Below, one piece after another: positions 1 through 12,530 of a stretch of DNA of 64,000 nucleotides. Position 1 is the first letter of the stretch. Each line of letters starts with the position of its first letter. Source of the DNA: Pseudorasbora parva. Lineage: Eukaryota > Chordata > Actinopteri > Cypriniformes > Gobionidae. Where the stretch lies: contig NC_090182.1 in NCBI RefSeq assembly GCF_024679245.1, positions 29,281,547 to 29,345,546 of the forward strand. The letters are read 5' to 3'. The translations under genes and the position numbers were made by a program. The notes under the pieces were generated by a model. The model saw nothing but the letters and a program-made list of their open reading frames with translations, was not told the origin of the DNA and ran no database searches.

Positions 1-183
1 TTCCTAAAGTATCAGTGATAAACAAGAAAATAAATGGCACTTTGTGTCAAACAGGTTACTGTCCAATACCACAAATTTTGAAATCTCAATCATCTCAAAT
101 CCCCTGAATGACACAGAAAGAGAGGAACTGAGCTGTTCTTGCAAAAATAGAAAATCACACATGCAGACAACAAAGAATTGCTG

Positions 184-319
<136 letters not shown>

Positions 320-463
320 AAATTTTCTAGTGGCACTATGCAGGCGTGAAGCAACAGCCTCAGAGTAATCCTGCCATCTTCTCACTGCGCTTCTAATTGT
401 TCCCCTAGCCGACAGGTGTGTCTCTTGCTACGGTCTCAGCAGGCTCTCTCTCACTCTCTTTCT

Positions 464-465
<2 letters not shown>

Positions 466-529
<64 letters not shown>
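466..529. repeat. (CA)n microsatellite
   Basis: About 64 bases of pure CA dinucleotide, preceded by a CT-rich lead (443-465) and followed by degenerate CA-rich sequence to about 570. Confidence 0.97.
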
Positions 530-531
<2 letters not shown>

Positions 532-570
532 TGCACACGCATGCACTCGCACTCACTCACACAAATAAAC

Positions 571-1685
571 CACAGATAAACAAATATGAAATGTGTTCAC
601 ACATACAAACACAAATGTGTGATATGCACACATTCACTTCCATGTTCCATGTTCAGTCACCTCATACATACAACTGAATTACAGGGCTGACACTTTTGGT
701 CAGACTGATGGGATTTCTGCTTTGTTTTATGTCATTACGTACACAGAGAGAGGTGATATCTCTCCCGCTCTTGCACATAAAGACACAAATTCTCTGAGAA
801 TATAAGCGTCTCCTCCCACAGTCTTCATGAAATCTATAAAAGAAGTCAATATTTGCATTTATATTTATTTTCGGATGTCAACAGACTATTAATGAGATGG
901 TCTGGATGAGGAATGTGCTCTTATTAGTGGGCTATTAGATCAGTGCTCAAAACCGCACTCAGAATATGTGCTATACTGCTGAGAAACCACAGTCGGCGGT
1001 GCTAACACTGGAAAGATGTAGCTCCTATGTGTTTGTCTGGAATTGGAGTTTTATTATTAGCTATTTTTATTGGAAGTGACTTGTATTACACTGATTGTAG
1101 GGAGAGTCCCTCTGGAATGGCCTGGGGTTAAGTGCCTCGCTCAAGGGCACAATGCTGATAGGGCTCTTTCAGCAACCGCTAACACCTCCATGTGGTTGAG
1201 CACAGAGCTTTTTTCCTGCTAAAACCTATGCCAAGTTCACATTTTTGCCAAATTCTGCCTGAGATTCTTCAGTGAACTCAAATATTATTTGTTTAAATGG
1301 CAGCACTCCATAACCAAAATGGATCCATATGGCATTGATGGTAATGACGGCAAAATAGTCATTAACTGCATACAAAACTGCATAACTTTCTTCTGCAGAA
1401 TATATTTAAAAGAAAATGTCTGTGCTGTGATTTTTTTCTGTTGTTTTATCCAATTTTGTTGCTGTTTGGAACAACATGAGGGTGCTAACATGATATTTTT
1501 GAATGAATAATCCTTTTAATTTGTCCTCTTGTCAAAATGAAAGGAGACAAAAATCAAATGAAAGCATCTACAGGGCCCACAAATAGCCATAAATGGCCCC
1601 ATGTTTGGGGTAAGCTAAGCTATTCTACAAGGGGAAAGCTGAATCATTAAGCAAGACAATCATTTATTTTTCAAATAAAATGTAA
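571..1685. other. unassigned AT-rich DNA
   Basis: No gene, RNA or complete repeat recognised. A short frame at 1289-1510 (73 codons) has no recognisable domain and lies in AT-rich sequence, so I do not call it. Confidence 0.5.
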
Positions 1686-2190
1686 AGGTCCCATTCTTCG
1701 CGTGTTTTCAAAGCTTTGATTATGTTTACAGTGTATACATATACAGTGTATACAGTGTAAACATAGTATTTTTCACACAATTTACTTATCTGTACAGCGC
1801 TGTTTCCTCTGTCCTAAACACGGCCTGATGATTTCCTTGTTCTATGAAGTCCCTCCTTCAGAAACATGTAACGAGTTCTGATTGGGCCAGCGTGTTGTGA
1901 TTGGACAGCAGCTTAGCGCACTTTGCCCGAAAAGGTCCCGCCTCTTACCATAACGGGGAGAAGGGTTAATCAACAAACGCTTCTAGTGATGTCATTCCTG
2001 AAGGAAGTGCAGGGGTGTAGTCCAAACCAGCCATTCGCTGTAGGCTTTGAAAGGGAACTTCTGTTAAATAAAATATCTCGCTTGGCATTGAACTTTGAGC
2101 TTTATAATTTTACAGGTATTATTTATGCTCTAACAGCAACATTTCACACTAACTAAAGTTTGAAAGATGGAATCGCGAAGAACGGGACCT
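1686..2190. mobile_element. TTAA-type non-autonomous DNA transposon
   Basis: The two ends are inverted copies: AGGTCCCATTCTTCGCG at the left and, on the minus strand from 2190, AGGTCCCGTTCTTCGCG. The right flank is a clean TTAA (2191-2194); the left flank is a decayed TGTA (1682-1685). TTAA target duplications are typical of the piggyBac and Kolobok superfamilies. The interior (about 500 bp) contains no transposase; an imperfect GTATACA repeat lies near 1731-1765. The class is supported by structure; the family name is not determined. Confidence 0.8.
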
Positions 2191-2277
2191 TTAAGAATTA
2201 TTTTGCTGTATATATATATTCTTTTAACTATTTAAACTATTTATAAACTTAAACAACTTAAACTTCAAAATGTAAAA

Positions 2278-2468
2278 AATACACTTTATTTTAAGGTGTA
2301 ATTATATATTTAAGTACTGTTTAATATTAATTAACTACTTACTACAGAGTTAGGGTAGGATTAGGGTTTGGTTGAGGGTTTGTTTTCTGCATCATTTTCT
2401 GTTGTTATTATGGTAAATATGTGTAAAATATGTAACAAGGATACTGTAAAATAAAGTGTTACCTTTTT
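2278..2468. mobile_element. short MITE with AACACTTTATTTTA ends
   Basis: Left end ACACTTTATTTTAAGGTG (from about 2280) is repeated in inverse at the right (AAATAAAGTGTTACC, ending near 2464). About 190 bp with no coding potential. It contains telomere-like TTAGGG-related units (TTAGGGTAGGATTAGGGTTTGG near 2351-2373) as an internal degenerate repeat. The boundaries are approximate and no target duplication could be fixed. Confidence 0.55.
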
Positions 2469-2954
2469 TCAAGTAAAAGGAAAGAAAGAAAAAGTACTCA
2501 ACTAATAAGAAAAAGCATCCAATATTTGACTTTAAAAAAAAAAACAAGGTAACCTACTATCATCCCACAATCCAAAAATTAAGGTCACAAGAAAATATGA
2601 TTCATTACTGCTCCCCCAGTTCCATGAGGCTGATTAAGTAGAGCTGAAGAATCAGAGATGGAAAAAATTCACTGAAACCCACTTTTCAAAAAATCTTTAA
2701 GGATTTTTCCTACAAGGATTTTTTGGCAATGATGAAGTATTTCTCTGCATTTGGATGCAAAGCTTGCATATATTAGTTAAGTCACAGACACAGTTTACCC
2801 CAAAGCAACTGGTACATTACACCATAATTTCAACACTTACCCCACAAGTTCACGTCAAGTACAATTTTCAAAGCATATTGTTATATGACAAACATTAGGC
2901 CGTTTCCTCCTAAGCAGATGTGAGTTGAAATACTGAAACATTGGGCTTAAGTCA
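2469..2954. other. unassigned AT-rich DNA
   Basis: Nothing recognisable seen. Short A-runs only. Confidence 0.4.
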
Positions 2955-3541
2955 AATTTTTATATATAGCGCTTTGAATTCCTTGAAAAGGGCTATACAA
3001 ATCGAACATATTATATGGCACTTTACATGGAAGGGGGGAATCTCCTCAAACCACCACCAATGTGCAGCATCCACCTGGATAATGCGACGGCAGCCATATT
3101 GTGCCAGAACGCTCAGCACACACCAGCTGATTGGTGAAGAGGAGACCAAGTGATAAAGCCAATCAGGATATGGGGATTATTAGGAGACCATGATGGACAG
3201 GGGCCAATGGGCACATTTAGCCAGGATGCCGAGATTACACCCTTACTCTTCTTCCGAAGGACATCCTGGGATTTTTAATGACCACAGAGAGTCAGGACCT
3301 TGGTTTAACATCTCATCCGAAGGACGGTGCTCTTTGACAGTATAGTGTCCCCATCACTATACTGGGGTGTTAGAACCCACACAGACCACAGTGTGAGCGC
3401 CCCCTGCTGGCCTCACTAACACCTCTACCAGCAGCTACCTGGTTTTCCCATTTGGTCTCCCATCCAGATACTGTCAAGGCTCAGCCCTGCTTAGCTTCAA
3501 TGGGAAACCAGTCTTGGGATACAGGGTGATATGGCTGATGG
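2955..3541 (-). mobile_element. SINE3 (5S rRNA-derived SINE), full length
   Basis: Read on the minus strand, the head (from 3541) resembles 5S ribosomal RNA: a segment like the internal element AGCTAAGCAGGG, then a C-box-like GGATGGGAGACC, in the order and spacing of the 5S internal RNA polymerase III promoter. A long unique body follows, ending with a tail containing GCGCTATATATAAA. Such tails are shared with L2-type LINEs, whose enzymes are thought to mobilise these SINEs. About 590 bp, apparently both ends present. It is a retroposon, not a working 5S gene: the 5S part diverges and runs straight into the SINE body. Confidence 0.9.
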
Positions 3542-4563
3542 TTATTATTATTATTATATTGTTTTACTGCACTTGTAAACTTGTAAATATGTTTTTTTAA
3601 GACTCTTCTAACATGATGAAAGCATATCCTTACTTAAAAAATTAGAGATTAGGAAGAGTTTATTACCCTACAAAAGTCCTGTAGCTTAGATTCAGAGAAT
3701 AAGAGAAGCTCATAATTTAGCATAAAGCCCATAAATAAATTTCACATTTTTATTTATCCAAACACAGAGGCACTCTTAGTGTCACTGTGAGGGCAAACAC
3801 ATTCCATCAATCCCCCTACACACTAAGCACTGGACATATTTATTTTCACATGCAGGGAAAGTGTCAGTATTGACAAAGTTTGCCATATGTTTGACATCCA
3901 TCAGAACCCAGACGTCTGCATATAATGGACCTGTCATGATTCATGGCTGGTCTGGGTGATCTGCACTGACCTAAGAGCTTTGATGCTAGCTCTGCTGATG
4001 ACCCAGTCTTCAAAGCATTAAACTAATTCATGCACCCTTATGCCAGGTACACACTGTACGATTGTATAGCCCCGATTTTCACTTACTGACATTTTTGAGG
4101 AAACAAAAAATGCTTAAATTGGAGGCAAAGCAGTGCTCGTTCACAAGAGTTTCAAGCTTGCAGAGTGTATGATCTACGACAAAATATGAGAGAAGCATTA
4201 CTGCGTCACCAATGGCCATGAAATATTTAGCATGCTAAATATCTGGATCTATCTGAGACTCAGAATCATGCAGCGTGTAATGTGTTTTGACTGGAAATTA
4301 TACATCGACGATGACAGCCAATGAGAGCACAAGATACAGGGCAAGGGAAAGTTCAGGGGGAGGAGTCATAGACCTGCAACAGAACGTCAGCAAATTCAGA
4401 AATTCAGTCTCGCATGAGAACTCCTGTCTCACGCATGATCTTATGTTATTTCTCGTATATTACTGTTTGGTTGTGAAATGTAGTTTGCAGACTAGACAGA
4501 GTTGTTTGTGATTCTGCTAAAATTATGTATAATGTTTGCCGACTACTGCACACTACTGCAACT

Positions 4564-4564
<1 letters not shown>
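3542..4564. other. unassigned DNA with a possible MITE end
   Basis: No gene seen. From about 4041 the sequence CCAGGTACACACTGTACGAT looks like a transposon end often met in cyprinid DNA, but no matching inverted end was found before the CA repeat, so it is not called as a separate element. Confidence 0.35.
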
Positions 4565-4637
<73 letters not shown>

Positions 4638-4656
4638 GCACGCACGCACGCACGCA
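4565..4656. repeat. (CA)n and (CGCA)n microsatellite
   Basis: CA dinucleotides run from about 4566 to 4632, then switch to GCAC tetranucleotide units to about 4656, then imperfect CA to 4668. It directly abuts the next transposon. Confidence 0.95.
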
Positions 4657-4675
4657 CTCACACACACAATCATTA

Positions 4676-5583
4676 GTGTTGTAGTCAAGACCACCTAAAC
4701 CGAGACCAAGTCAAGTGTGTGCATAGACCAAGTCAAGCATGTGCCAAGACCAAGACAAGACCAAGACAGGGTGAGACTGAGTCAAGACCAAGACAAGACC
4801 AGCACTCCTTGAATTCATCTAAAAGATCCATATCCACAGTCTGAGAAATTGCTTATATTTAATGAATAAATGCAATTATAATAGTAAGACACTATAGCGC
4901 TATTTCCAATCAAATCACTAACAACAAAATTCATGAATTCTTAATTGATACAATTACACCATCCTTAATAATGTTCTGATTTATTTAACATTAAAACATT
5001 AAAATTATTTAACATCCATGGAATCATTTATTCAACCGATTTATTCAAAGTAGCTGATTCATTTAATAAAACGAAATGTTGCAGAATTAGCACAGTTTGT
5101 CATTTAATATTAACTTTTTGTTTATTGAACGTTTGTATAAATCATATAATTAACAATCATGCTCATATTCATGAAAACAGCTCTCTTACTCTTGTGATAC
5201 TGCTTATTTGTATTTTATGTTATATATATATACATTAAAAATCTCAGAAGTTTTTGGCCATTTATATAAATTTTGGTCATTTTTGATACAATGCTGCATT
5301 GATTTTGAACTCGGCAGCACAGTAACAAAATAAATCGCATTACAAAGAAGTTATTTGTTGCATTTTAAGCCGCAAGTTTTACAATAAACCACATTAATGA
5401 TGTTAAATCAGATAAGGCACCTGCAATCCCAGCAGTTGTGGTCATGACTGGTCCTGAGATAAAAATCCCAAGTCCTCTAAGTCCGAGACCGAGACAAGAC
5501 TGAGTACAAATGCGGTCGAGACCGAGAGCCCAAGACCAAGACCTTCAAAAAATGGTCTTTAGACCGGTCTCGAGTACTACAAC
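4676..5583. mobile_element. GTTGTAGT-ended DNA transposon (non-autonomous)
   Basis: The left end reads GTGTTGTAGTCAAGACC; the right end reversed reads GTTGTAGTACTCGAGACC. Both subterminal regions are crowded with short GAGACCAAGAC-like units (4684-4800 and 5480-5570), which could be transposase-binding repeats. Flanks AATCATTA (4668-4675) and AATAATTA (5584-5591) match at 7 of 8 bases, suggesting an 8-bp duplication as in hAT elements, but the exact left base is ambiguous by two. The AT-rich interior encodes nothing recognisable. Confidence 0.65.
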
Positions 5584-5599
5584 AATAATTATCATATAA

Positions 5600-7731
5600 T
5601 CCAGTTCCAAACTCATTCCACTGGCCCAGCCAATGTTTTTGTGTCGGGAAGATTGTGGTGCTTAAACTAAATGAGAAATGTTTCGATAGCACTACAGCGT
5701 CACAGTGTTTACACTTTCAAGGCAATGACCCTACAATAGTCTTCATTTTAACACTGAAAAATGACACACTTCACTTTTAAGTACAGCAGAATATACCTCT
5801 ATATAATACACATACATATTTTAATATACTTTCTGGCCCACTCTCTAGGGTGGCAGGTGAAAATGTACTCATCTCTGATTCAGCACATAGCGAAGGGCTG
5901 TCTGCGCGAGCTAATGTCATTTTCCACCGTTTGCGCGAATACGCTCACACATTCAATTAGATTCCCTCCATATGATTCAGTGTCTCTGCAAAGTTATTCA
6001 GACTTGAGGGAGCCCAATGGAGCAGCCCCGTGGGTCTCACGGCCTGATCAATAACCCACTTAATGGATCAATTTAAGCACTGCTTCAAAGTAATCCCCAC
6101 TGCTAAAAGACTGAGACGCAGGAAAATGAGACCCTCAGAATTTGCAGAGTATGTGCCTTCGCTGAAGCCACAGTCGGTGAGAACTTGATGCATCTAACTG
6201 AAAGCTCCCATTCACCATTGATTCAGAGGAGACGGCTCCTTCCGCCTGTTTAGCCAATAAGGCTCACACTAATGAATATGCTATTCCTACGCTTGAATGA
6301 ACGCACAAAAGCTTCAGGGAAATTCTCCTGAGCTCAATACAGCATGGTTATTTCTTGATTTAAATATACTGTACGTTAAAGCTAAGGACTGCAATTTATT
6401 CATGATTCACCACAACAAAATAAATAAAATAAAATATAAAAAATAAATCAAAAATTAATGAAAATCAGCTTACAATGGCGTACAGTTTCTGCATATTACA
6501 TAAGAACAGGAGAAAAATTCTCAATATCAAAATAAAATTAAAAAAAGCTTCAGCTTTACAGCAAAAACTTGGAGCAAAGACATTTTAGTGGGATAATAAA
6601 TCAGGGCCTATGAACACGGTTTGATAATTACTCAATTATTCCAGTTATTGGTTAGTTAATTACATTTAATTATTAATCACTGTATGCAAATTCAAGGCAT
6701 ATTGTGGTGTAATTGGAAATCACTAATAGAACGTGGTTATTTTTAATGTCACCAAACATATATTATTCATTACGTTATGATTATGGAGATATAGAGATCT
6801 GGGACTGAGATACCTGAGGAATTTTTGTTAGAAATGCCATCTATAAACCACGGGGGGCATAAAAGGACATATTATGACTATGTAAATCGTGCAGCTCTAC
6901 ATGAAGCCGGGTCTCAAAGGTCAGCCTACTTATGCGAAAGAGGAAGAGGGTAGCTTGCTGATTGCAATCCCAGTTGCACCTAAAGCTTATCATAAAGACA
7001 AATTTAGAACTATCAAACGCAATGATAAACCCATTACAGATTTGCTGAATTTTACTATAAAACAATGACACACGGATTGTGGCCTGTTTTGGGTCACTCC
7101 CCAAGTCACATAAGGATAAGGAATGTTAATAAGGAAAAGGACCATTTCTAGTGAACAAAAAAGCCCGGCTCGTCAAGGGATAGTTCTGGCCAGATAACGT
7201 AATTAGACTGAATATTATGGTTTATTTCTTGCAAAACCTTATAGTATGCCTCCTGAACACTTTCCATATATGGCGCACATCTCACTGTCATTGCATGATA
7301 CTTTTGTATCATGTTTGTAATGTTGTAGCCTGGTCGCTATACACTGCCATTATATGAAGGGGTGCGTGCAGGACTATTTTTTACATTTCTGCTTTTGAGG
7401 TCCAAAAAAGATGGAAGGACTTAGGGCATTGGAACAACAGCAGGGCGAGTAAAACATGGCTTTATTTTCATTTCAGGGTTAGCCCTTTAATTAAAATCTA
7501 ATTTTTCCATTACAGCAAAAAATATTATAATTATGTCTAATAGTGATAGCTGTCTATGCTTCCCTATAACAACTGCATGCCACTTCACTAAGCCCTGCCC
7601 TCAACATGATTGGATTGGTGTTGGAGAACCTATAATAAACAAATTATAATTTTCCATCTCCAAGTATTAAAACAAAAATAGAGAAGTATGCTGAAGATGA
7701 AATGATGTGCTCTTAACAGCCATGCATGTGT
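5600..7731. other. unassigned DNA
   Basis: About 2.1 kb with no gene, RNA or repeat that I can support. Short frames (5761-6054 plus, 6841-7104 minus) have no known domain. Segments around 6060-6320 and 7240-7340 are less AT-biased and could hold conserved noncoding DNA, but this cannot be judged without alignment. Confidence 0.4.
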
Positions 7732-7736
7732 ACAGC

Positions 7737-8214
7737 TGTTATGGTACAGAGGCTAAGGAGACAAGATGGTAAATGAACAGGTTTATTGTGCAACAAGTAG
7801 AGTGAACGGGTGTGCGAGTAACTTGGCCTGAGGCCCAGATTTGCCGGTGATGGTTTTCTGAGTTGATACTCTGGACATACTTGCAGATGGATATTGTGGA
7901 GCTCAGGCGGTTGGTGATGGAGACACGGCACACACACTAGACACAGGAAGATGCTTAAGACTAGGAAGAAGACACTGAAGACTAGGAAGTAGACGCTGGA
8001 GATAGGCAAGTAACATTGAAGGAGTCCTTGAAGCAAACAGAAGGGTTAGTACCTTTAACAAACGAGACGGGACAGTGACTGAGTGTGTGTGTGTGTGTAT
8101 CTTTCCTGCTCCTGGTGATTGGGGTGATGATGAGCTGCAGGTGTGCGTGGTTAATACTCAGGTGAGAGCCTGCGCTGTGATTCGGTGACGTGGGAGCCTG
8201 GCGTGTCTGTGACA
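7737..8214 (-). mobile_element. solo LTR of a Gypsy-like retrotransposon
   Basis: On the minus strand the unit starts TGTCACAGACACG (at 8214) and ends CCATAACA (at 7737), the usual TG...CA limits of an LTR. It is flanked by ACAGC (7732-7736) and ACAAC (8215-8219), a 5-bp target duplication with one mismatch. A polyadenylation signal AATAAA lies near 7782-7789 on the minus strand, about 45 bases before the 3' limit, as expected at the R/U5 border. No internal retroviral-type genes are next to it, so it is a solo LTR of 478 bp. Assignment to Gypsy is by resemblance to fish LTRs and is an inference. Confidence 0.75.
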
Positions 8215-8220
8215 ACAACA

Positions 8221-9318
8221 AGGTGCTTATTTTAAATAGATGAATTACACTGTGCCTTGGGCAACAATACTTGATAAATAAAAAGAATTAAAATCTAAAG
8301 CAGAAGGAGGAAATGTGTGTGGTTATAAAGAGTGAAAAACAACACATGAAGTGAGAGAAATTGAGATAGAAGGAGGGCAAGGTAAACCAATAGGAAATAG
8401 AATATCTATTTGATGTTTAATTGGAATCGATTCTCTGAAGCTGATGAAAAGTCTTTCATACATTCATTGTATGTGTGAGGTTGTAAAAGCTGCCTGAACG
8501 AGGAGAAGAGACCGGGAAATGAAGGAAGCGAGAAACATGTTGACTTACACATCAGAGGAGAGAAAAGGGGTGCCTTAGGGGAGGAGGGGAAAGCTCAGGG
8601 TTTTAAAATTCCGTAACAGTGATTTATTTGCTCACCTTATGGCAACAATTGAAGGAAATAAAAATTGCTGGGCTGATTCCCTGCACTCTGGCACAACAAA
8701 TTAAAACGTTGCAGCTGAAAATCCCTGAAAGAGGACAATAGATGAATAAGGGGTGGTTTTAACCCATCAGCCATTAAAAGAATGAGATTCACCCATCACA
8801 TAAAACCAGCAAAATTACCTAAAAATAACAAAAACAACACATTATATAAAATGTAATATAAAAAATGTAAAAGCTGGTATTGAAAAGTTACTTAACTTCA
8901 ATAACAGCAATTTTACCACCTGACTGACAAATGCAGGCAATGTTATATCATACATGTTCCTGTTCTTTTTTTTCTCCCTCTATAAACTGCACAGAAATAA
9001 CCCAAGCCTCTATTAATTGTCTTAAAATGATTCTTTCAAATAACAACGGAGGCTTAAATGACTTTTGATCCAGCAAGATTTAGACTGTTGCTATGGAAGA
9101 ACCATAAGTAGTTTTACACAAGCTTTTTTTAATGATTTAGATTTTTTTTTAAAAGCTGGAAAATGTCTTGAGATGTGTTAAACATCATACAAGCTGCTTG
9201 TACGGAAGATCAAAATGTGCATTCAGTTTCAATAATTCAACAGTCTAAACTCAATTATTCCTTATACACTCACTCTGTTAAAATAGAAAGTAAAATGCAT
9301 CAATTACGTGTTATACCA
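8221..9318. other. unassigned AT-rich DNA
   Basis: About 1.1 kb in which I see no gene or repeat. Confidence 0.4.
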
Positions 9319-10740
9319 GTCTAGTCACCTTTATTTATATAGCACTTTTTACAATGGCTATTGGTTCAAAGCAGCTTTACAGTAATAACACAAAAGTAAT
9401 GCAACAGAGTTAAATGATCATATAGTATCAATGCGGGCAGAACAGTAATATAGTTGAATATTTAGTGTCCCCAGCTGAGCAAGCCAAAAGCAAAAGGCAA
9501 CAGAGACAACAGTGGCAAGGAACCAAAACTCCATCAGGTGACAGAATGGAGGAAAAAAATCCTTGGGAGAAACCAGGCTCATGCAGTCAGGTGCCAGTTC
9601 TCATGTGGCCAAGGAACAAACAGTGTATGATTATGATTCAGGCAACATTACAAGTCAGAAGTCATATTAGATCGGAACATTCAGAGTATTTGTCCAGTTC
9701 CATCTGGTTGAAGATTGAAGTCATCAAGCAAGACATGGGTTTGTTGAGGATCAGTGCCACTGGAGGTTGTGTTGATGAAGCCTTTGCAGAGGAGAGTCTA
9801 GTTGACACGGTCTCTGATGACACTTCAGGGCTGCGGCGGTCGCAGCTAGGCACAGGTCCACCATCTGATCTAGATATGGCCCAGATTCAGATGACTACGG
9901 TTAATTTAGGGATTAAACAGAGATACTAACAGTAGCGTAGATGCCACTCTTTTTATGATGTAACGAGTACATCAGGTGTTATGGGAAGTGTTCCCGGTTC
10001 CAACTGGCCTAGTTAATTCAGCCTAAAACAATCATTTAACTGATTTTAATAATATGAGTTGGTAATGTTCTATGTGTTTGTTCATAGTAAAGAGATGTGG
10101 TTTTAGTCTAGATTTAAACTGACCGAATATGTCTGCCTCTTGAACAATGCTAGGAAGACTGTTCCACAGTTTAGGTACTGAATAGGAAAAGGATTGACTG
10201 TCTGCAGTTGATTTTGATATTCTAGGTATAAATTTATAAATTTATTTTTGATATCCCGGTTAAATAAAGGAATATTAAAAGTAAACATAATGGAGTATAA
10301 TGCGTTAAAAGCTTGCTCAAGTATTGGGGAGCTAAAACTTTTAGTGATTTGTAAGTAATTAGCAAGATTTAAAAATGTATACAATATTTAATAGGTACCC
10401 AGTATAGTGTTGACAGAACTAAGCTAATATGGTCGTACTTCCTGGTTCTCGTAAGAACTTGAGCTGCTGTGTTTTGGACTAGCTGGAGTTTGTTTATTAA
10501 GCGAGCAGGGCAACCACCCAGTAGAGCATTACAATAATCTAGCCTTGAGCTCATGAACGCATGAACTAACTGTTCACCATTTTGCATTGAAAGCATGTGC
10601 CGTAATTTATATATATCCTAAGTGACGACGAGGGCTTGACAGTGCAGCCATCGATTGTTAGACAGAATTCTAGGTTACCTCATGCAGAAGTTTTTTGTCC
10701 AATAACCAGTGTGCTTTCAACATCAGCATGCTAGCCTATT
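9319..10740 (-). mobile_element. 3' end of an L2/CR1-clade LINE (broken)
   Basis: Read on the minus strand: coding remnants (10,740 to about 10,080), then a 3' untranslated part with the fish-LINE-like stretch GGCAAGGAACCAAAACTCC (plus strand, 9514-9532), then the tail TATATAAATAAAGGTGAC at about 9322-9340. The endonuclease and most of the reverse transcriptase are missing, as in most 5'-truncated LINE insertions. A plus-strand frame at 9465-9929 lies antisense to this 3' untranslated part and is not a gene. Confidence 0.8.
10100..10700 (-). pseudogene. L2-like reverse transcriptase C-terminal remnant
   Basis: On the minus strand, 10,596 to 10,369 gives a frame with the L2/CR1 motif LVHAFMSSRLDYCNALLGG, then KLQLVQNTAAQVLTRTRKYD, the region just after the reverse transcriptase palm. 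Upstream (about 10,675-10,630) a second frame gives IDGCTVKPSSSLR, which in intact elements sits about 25 residues before the first motif, so roughly 80 bases and the frame have been lost there. Downstream, near 10,180-10,090, yet another frame gives LWNSLP followed by FKSRLKTHLF, the usual C-terminal block. At least two frame changes and no start: a dead copy. Confidence 0.8.
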
Positions 10741-12506
10741 AACTTACTTCAATCTCTTACTCACAAACACAAAACCAAGCAGCAGATAAACCAGCATGAA
10801 GAACAAAGGTTCTCCCAAACTTATTAAGACATCCTTGACAAACACTATATTCATAAATGGACACAAATTGGCAGGCGGAAGGAAAAGGAGAAGAATAAAA
10901 AAGAAATGAGACAAAGCAAATAAAGCTCTCCAGGTGTACATGAAAGACAGGCTATGGCTAAGAGAAAATAGAAGAAAATATGATAGACAAACATAAAAGA
11001 GAAGACTCGAGAGTCTTGGATGGGTACGCTTGACTCTAAACACTAAAGGAAGAAGCTAAGGGCAACATGTCCTATGAATGTTAATGGTGAAATAATTACA
11101 AACATTGTATTTTAACCACTTAAACAATGGAGCTACTGAACATTCGAACCTTATTAAGATGCAAATACACTTAACTGAAAATCCCACTAGAGACAGAGAA
11201 AGCAAGAGAGAGAAGTGGTAAAAAGGAGAATAGGAGACAAATAGAGGGGAAATAGTCCGAGGGAAATAGAGTAATCTTGGTGCGGAGAAAGAGTGAAGCA
11301 TAAAGCAAGTGGGACACAGAGGTCTGATAAATCAAAGCGATAAACAGAGAAACCAATGAATGGGATGAGCGCAGAAAAGCTATCCTAATGGACACAAATT
11401 GCTGAGCACCTCAGTAAGAGCTGCTATTCGTTAAATGTGGGAACTTAATTGAAATTCAGCAATAATTAATATCTAGGGAGGGATTCAGGGAAGAAAGCTG
11501 CCCTTTTTATTCAACCCATTTCACCAGTAGCTATTAAAACAATGCTTTCCCATTGACATGATAATTACTGCGTGTATCTGTCTCTCTCTGTGTGTGTGTA
11601 CTCAGCCTAACGTGGCTTTATGGAAATATTATTCTACCTTGATCATCATATCTTCCTCTGAAAGGGCGTATGTGTATAGAGAATTATAAAAGGTTATGTA
11701 TTTAAAAAAATTGAATCAGGTAAAGAATATGATGAGACTGAAGTCCTCACTGTAATTTAGTATGAAGTAATCCATTCAACATCTCTCTGTCTTCAGGTTA
11801 AGATGTATAGCACTGACCCTCCTCACATATGTAGCAAATAAGCCAGAAAGTTCATACATATAGTGCAGAAGGATGCATTTAAATGTGTCCTTAACCTTTT
11901 TCATATTTATAATTCTTTCATCCCAACATTTAGCATTCATTTTTTATGTATGTAATATATGTAATAATCAAAAGGATGGTTAGTTCAGCTAATCTTATGT
12001 GTAGGTGTCTTTATGAGTGACAAATTTCTACTTGTTTTGCATCACTATAAAGGGTCTAATATTAAATCAATTTCAAATAATAAATAAACTCTTTACAGCT
12101 GGTGTAGCTAAAGTCTGTCATACACAGTAAAAAAAATGGCAGCAAAATTTGACATTCTGGAAAAATCATGATATCAACATTTTGTAAATAGAAAAACCAT
12201 TACATTTTGATATTACTAATGTTTTGAAAATACTAAAAATACTGTTTACAGAACCAAACAAAACTGTTTGTAACTGTCTGTACAAAAAATAAAAATAAAA
12301 AATAAAAAAATAAATACAGTAAGAATATGTTAAAATAATCACATTTATTCGCAGAATTTACAGATTACTGCAATTTAAACAGAGAAAAACTGTAATAGAG
12401 AAAGAATTCCAGTGTGGTTAAAATTACAACATGACAGCGTTAAAATATTTTGGGGCATGCAGATTTTCAAACGCACAGCAAAATCGAGATGGGGAAAACT
12501 ACAAAG
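10741..12506. other. unassigned DNA; purine-rich 10.8-11.4 kb
   Basis: The plus strand from about 10,780 to 11,400 is rich in A and G, which creates several minus-strand frames (10744-11043, 11056-11301, 11171-11395) full of Leu, Ser and Phe; they overlap each other and have no domain, so they are not called. 12,110-12,400 is AT-rich with (AAATA)-like units near 12,287-12,315. Confidence 0.4.
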
Positions 12507-12507
12507 G

Positions 12508-12530
12508 TTTTTTTTTTTTTTTTTTTTTTT
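12508..12530. repeat. poly(T) tract
   Basis: Twenty-three T bases in a row. Could be the remains of a minus-strand poly(A) tail, but no retroposon body is recognisable beside it. Confidence 0.9.

Noticed and set aside
3440..3541. Possible 5S rRNA gene on the minus strand
   Set aside because: The 5S-like part diverges in several conserved positions and runs directly into a SINE body with an L2-type tail, so it is a SINE3 head.
4041..4500. Complete MITE starting CCAGGTACACACTGTACG
   Set aside because: No matching inverted right end was found before the CA repeat.
7713..8221. Minus-strand frames of 64 to 107 codons
   Set aside because: They fall inside the solo LTR, in overlapping frames with no gag or other domain.
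9465..9929. 154-codon plus-strand frame, the longest uninterrupted non-microsatellite frame in the first 20 kb
   Set aside because: It is antisense to the 3' untranslated part of the L2-like LINE and carries repeat wording, with no protein domain.
10744..11395. Three minus-strand frames rich in Leu, Ser and Phe
   Set aside because: They result from a purine-rich plus strand, overlap each other and have no domain or splice context.
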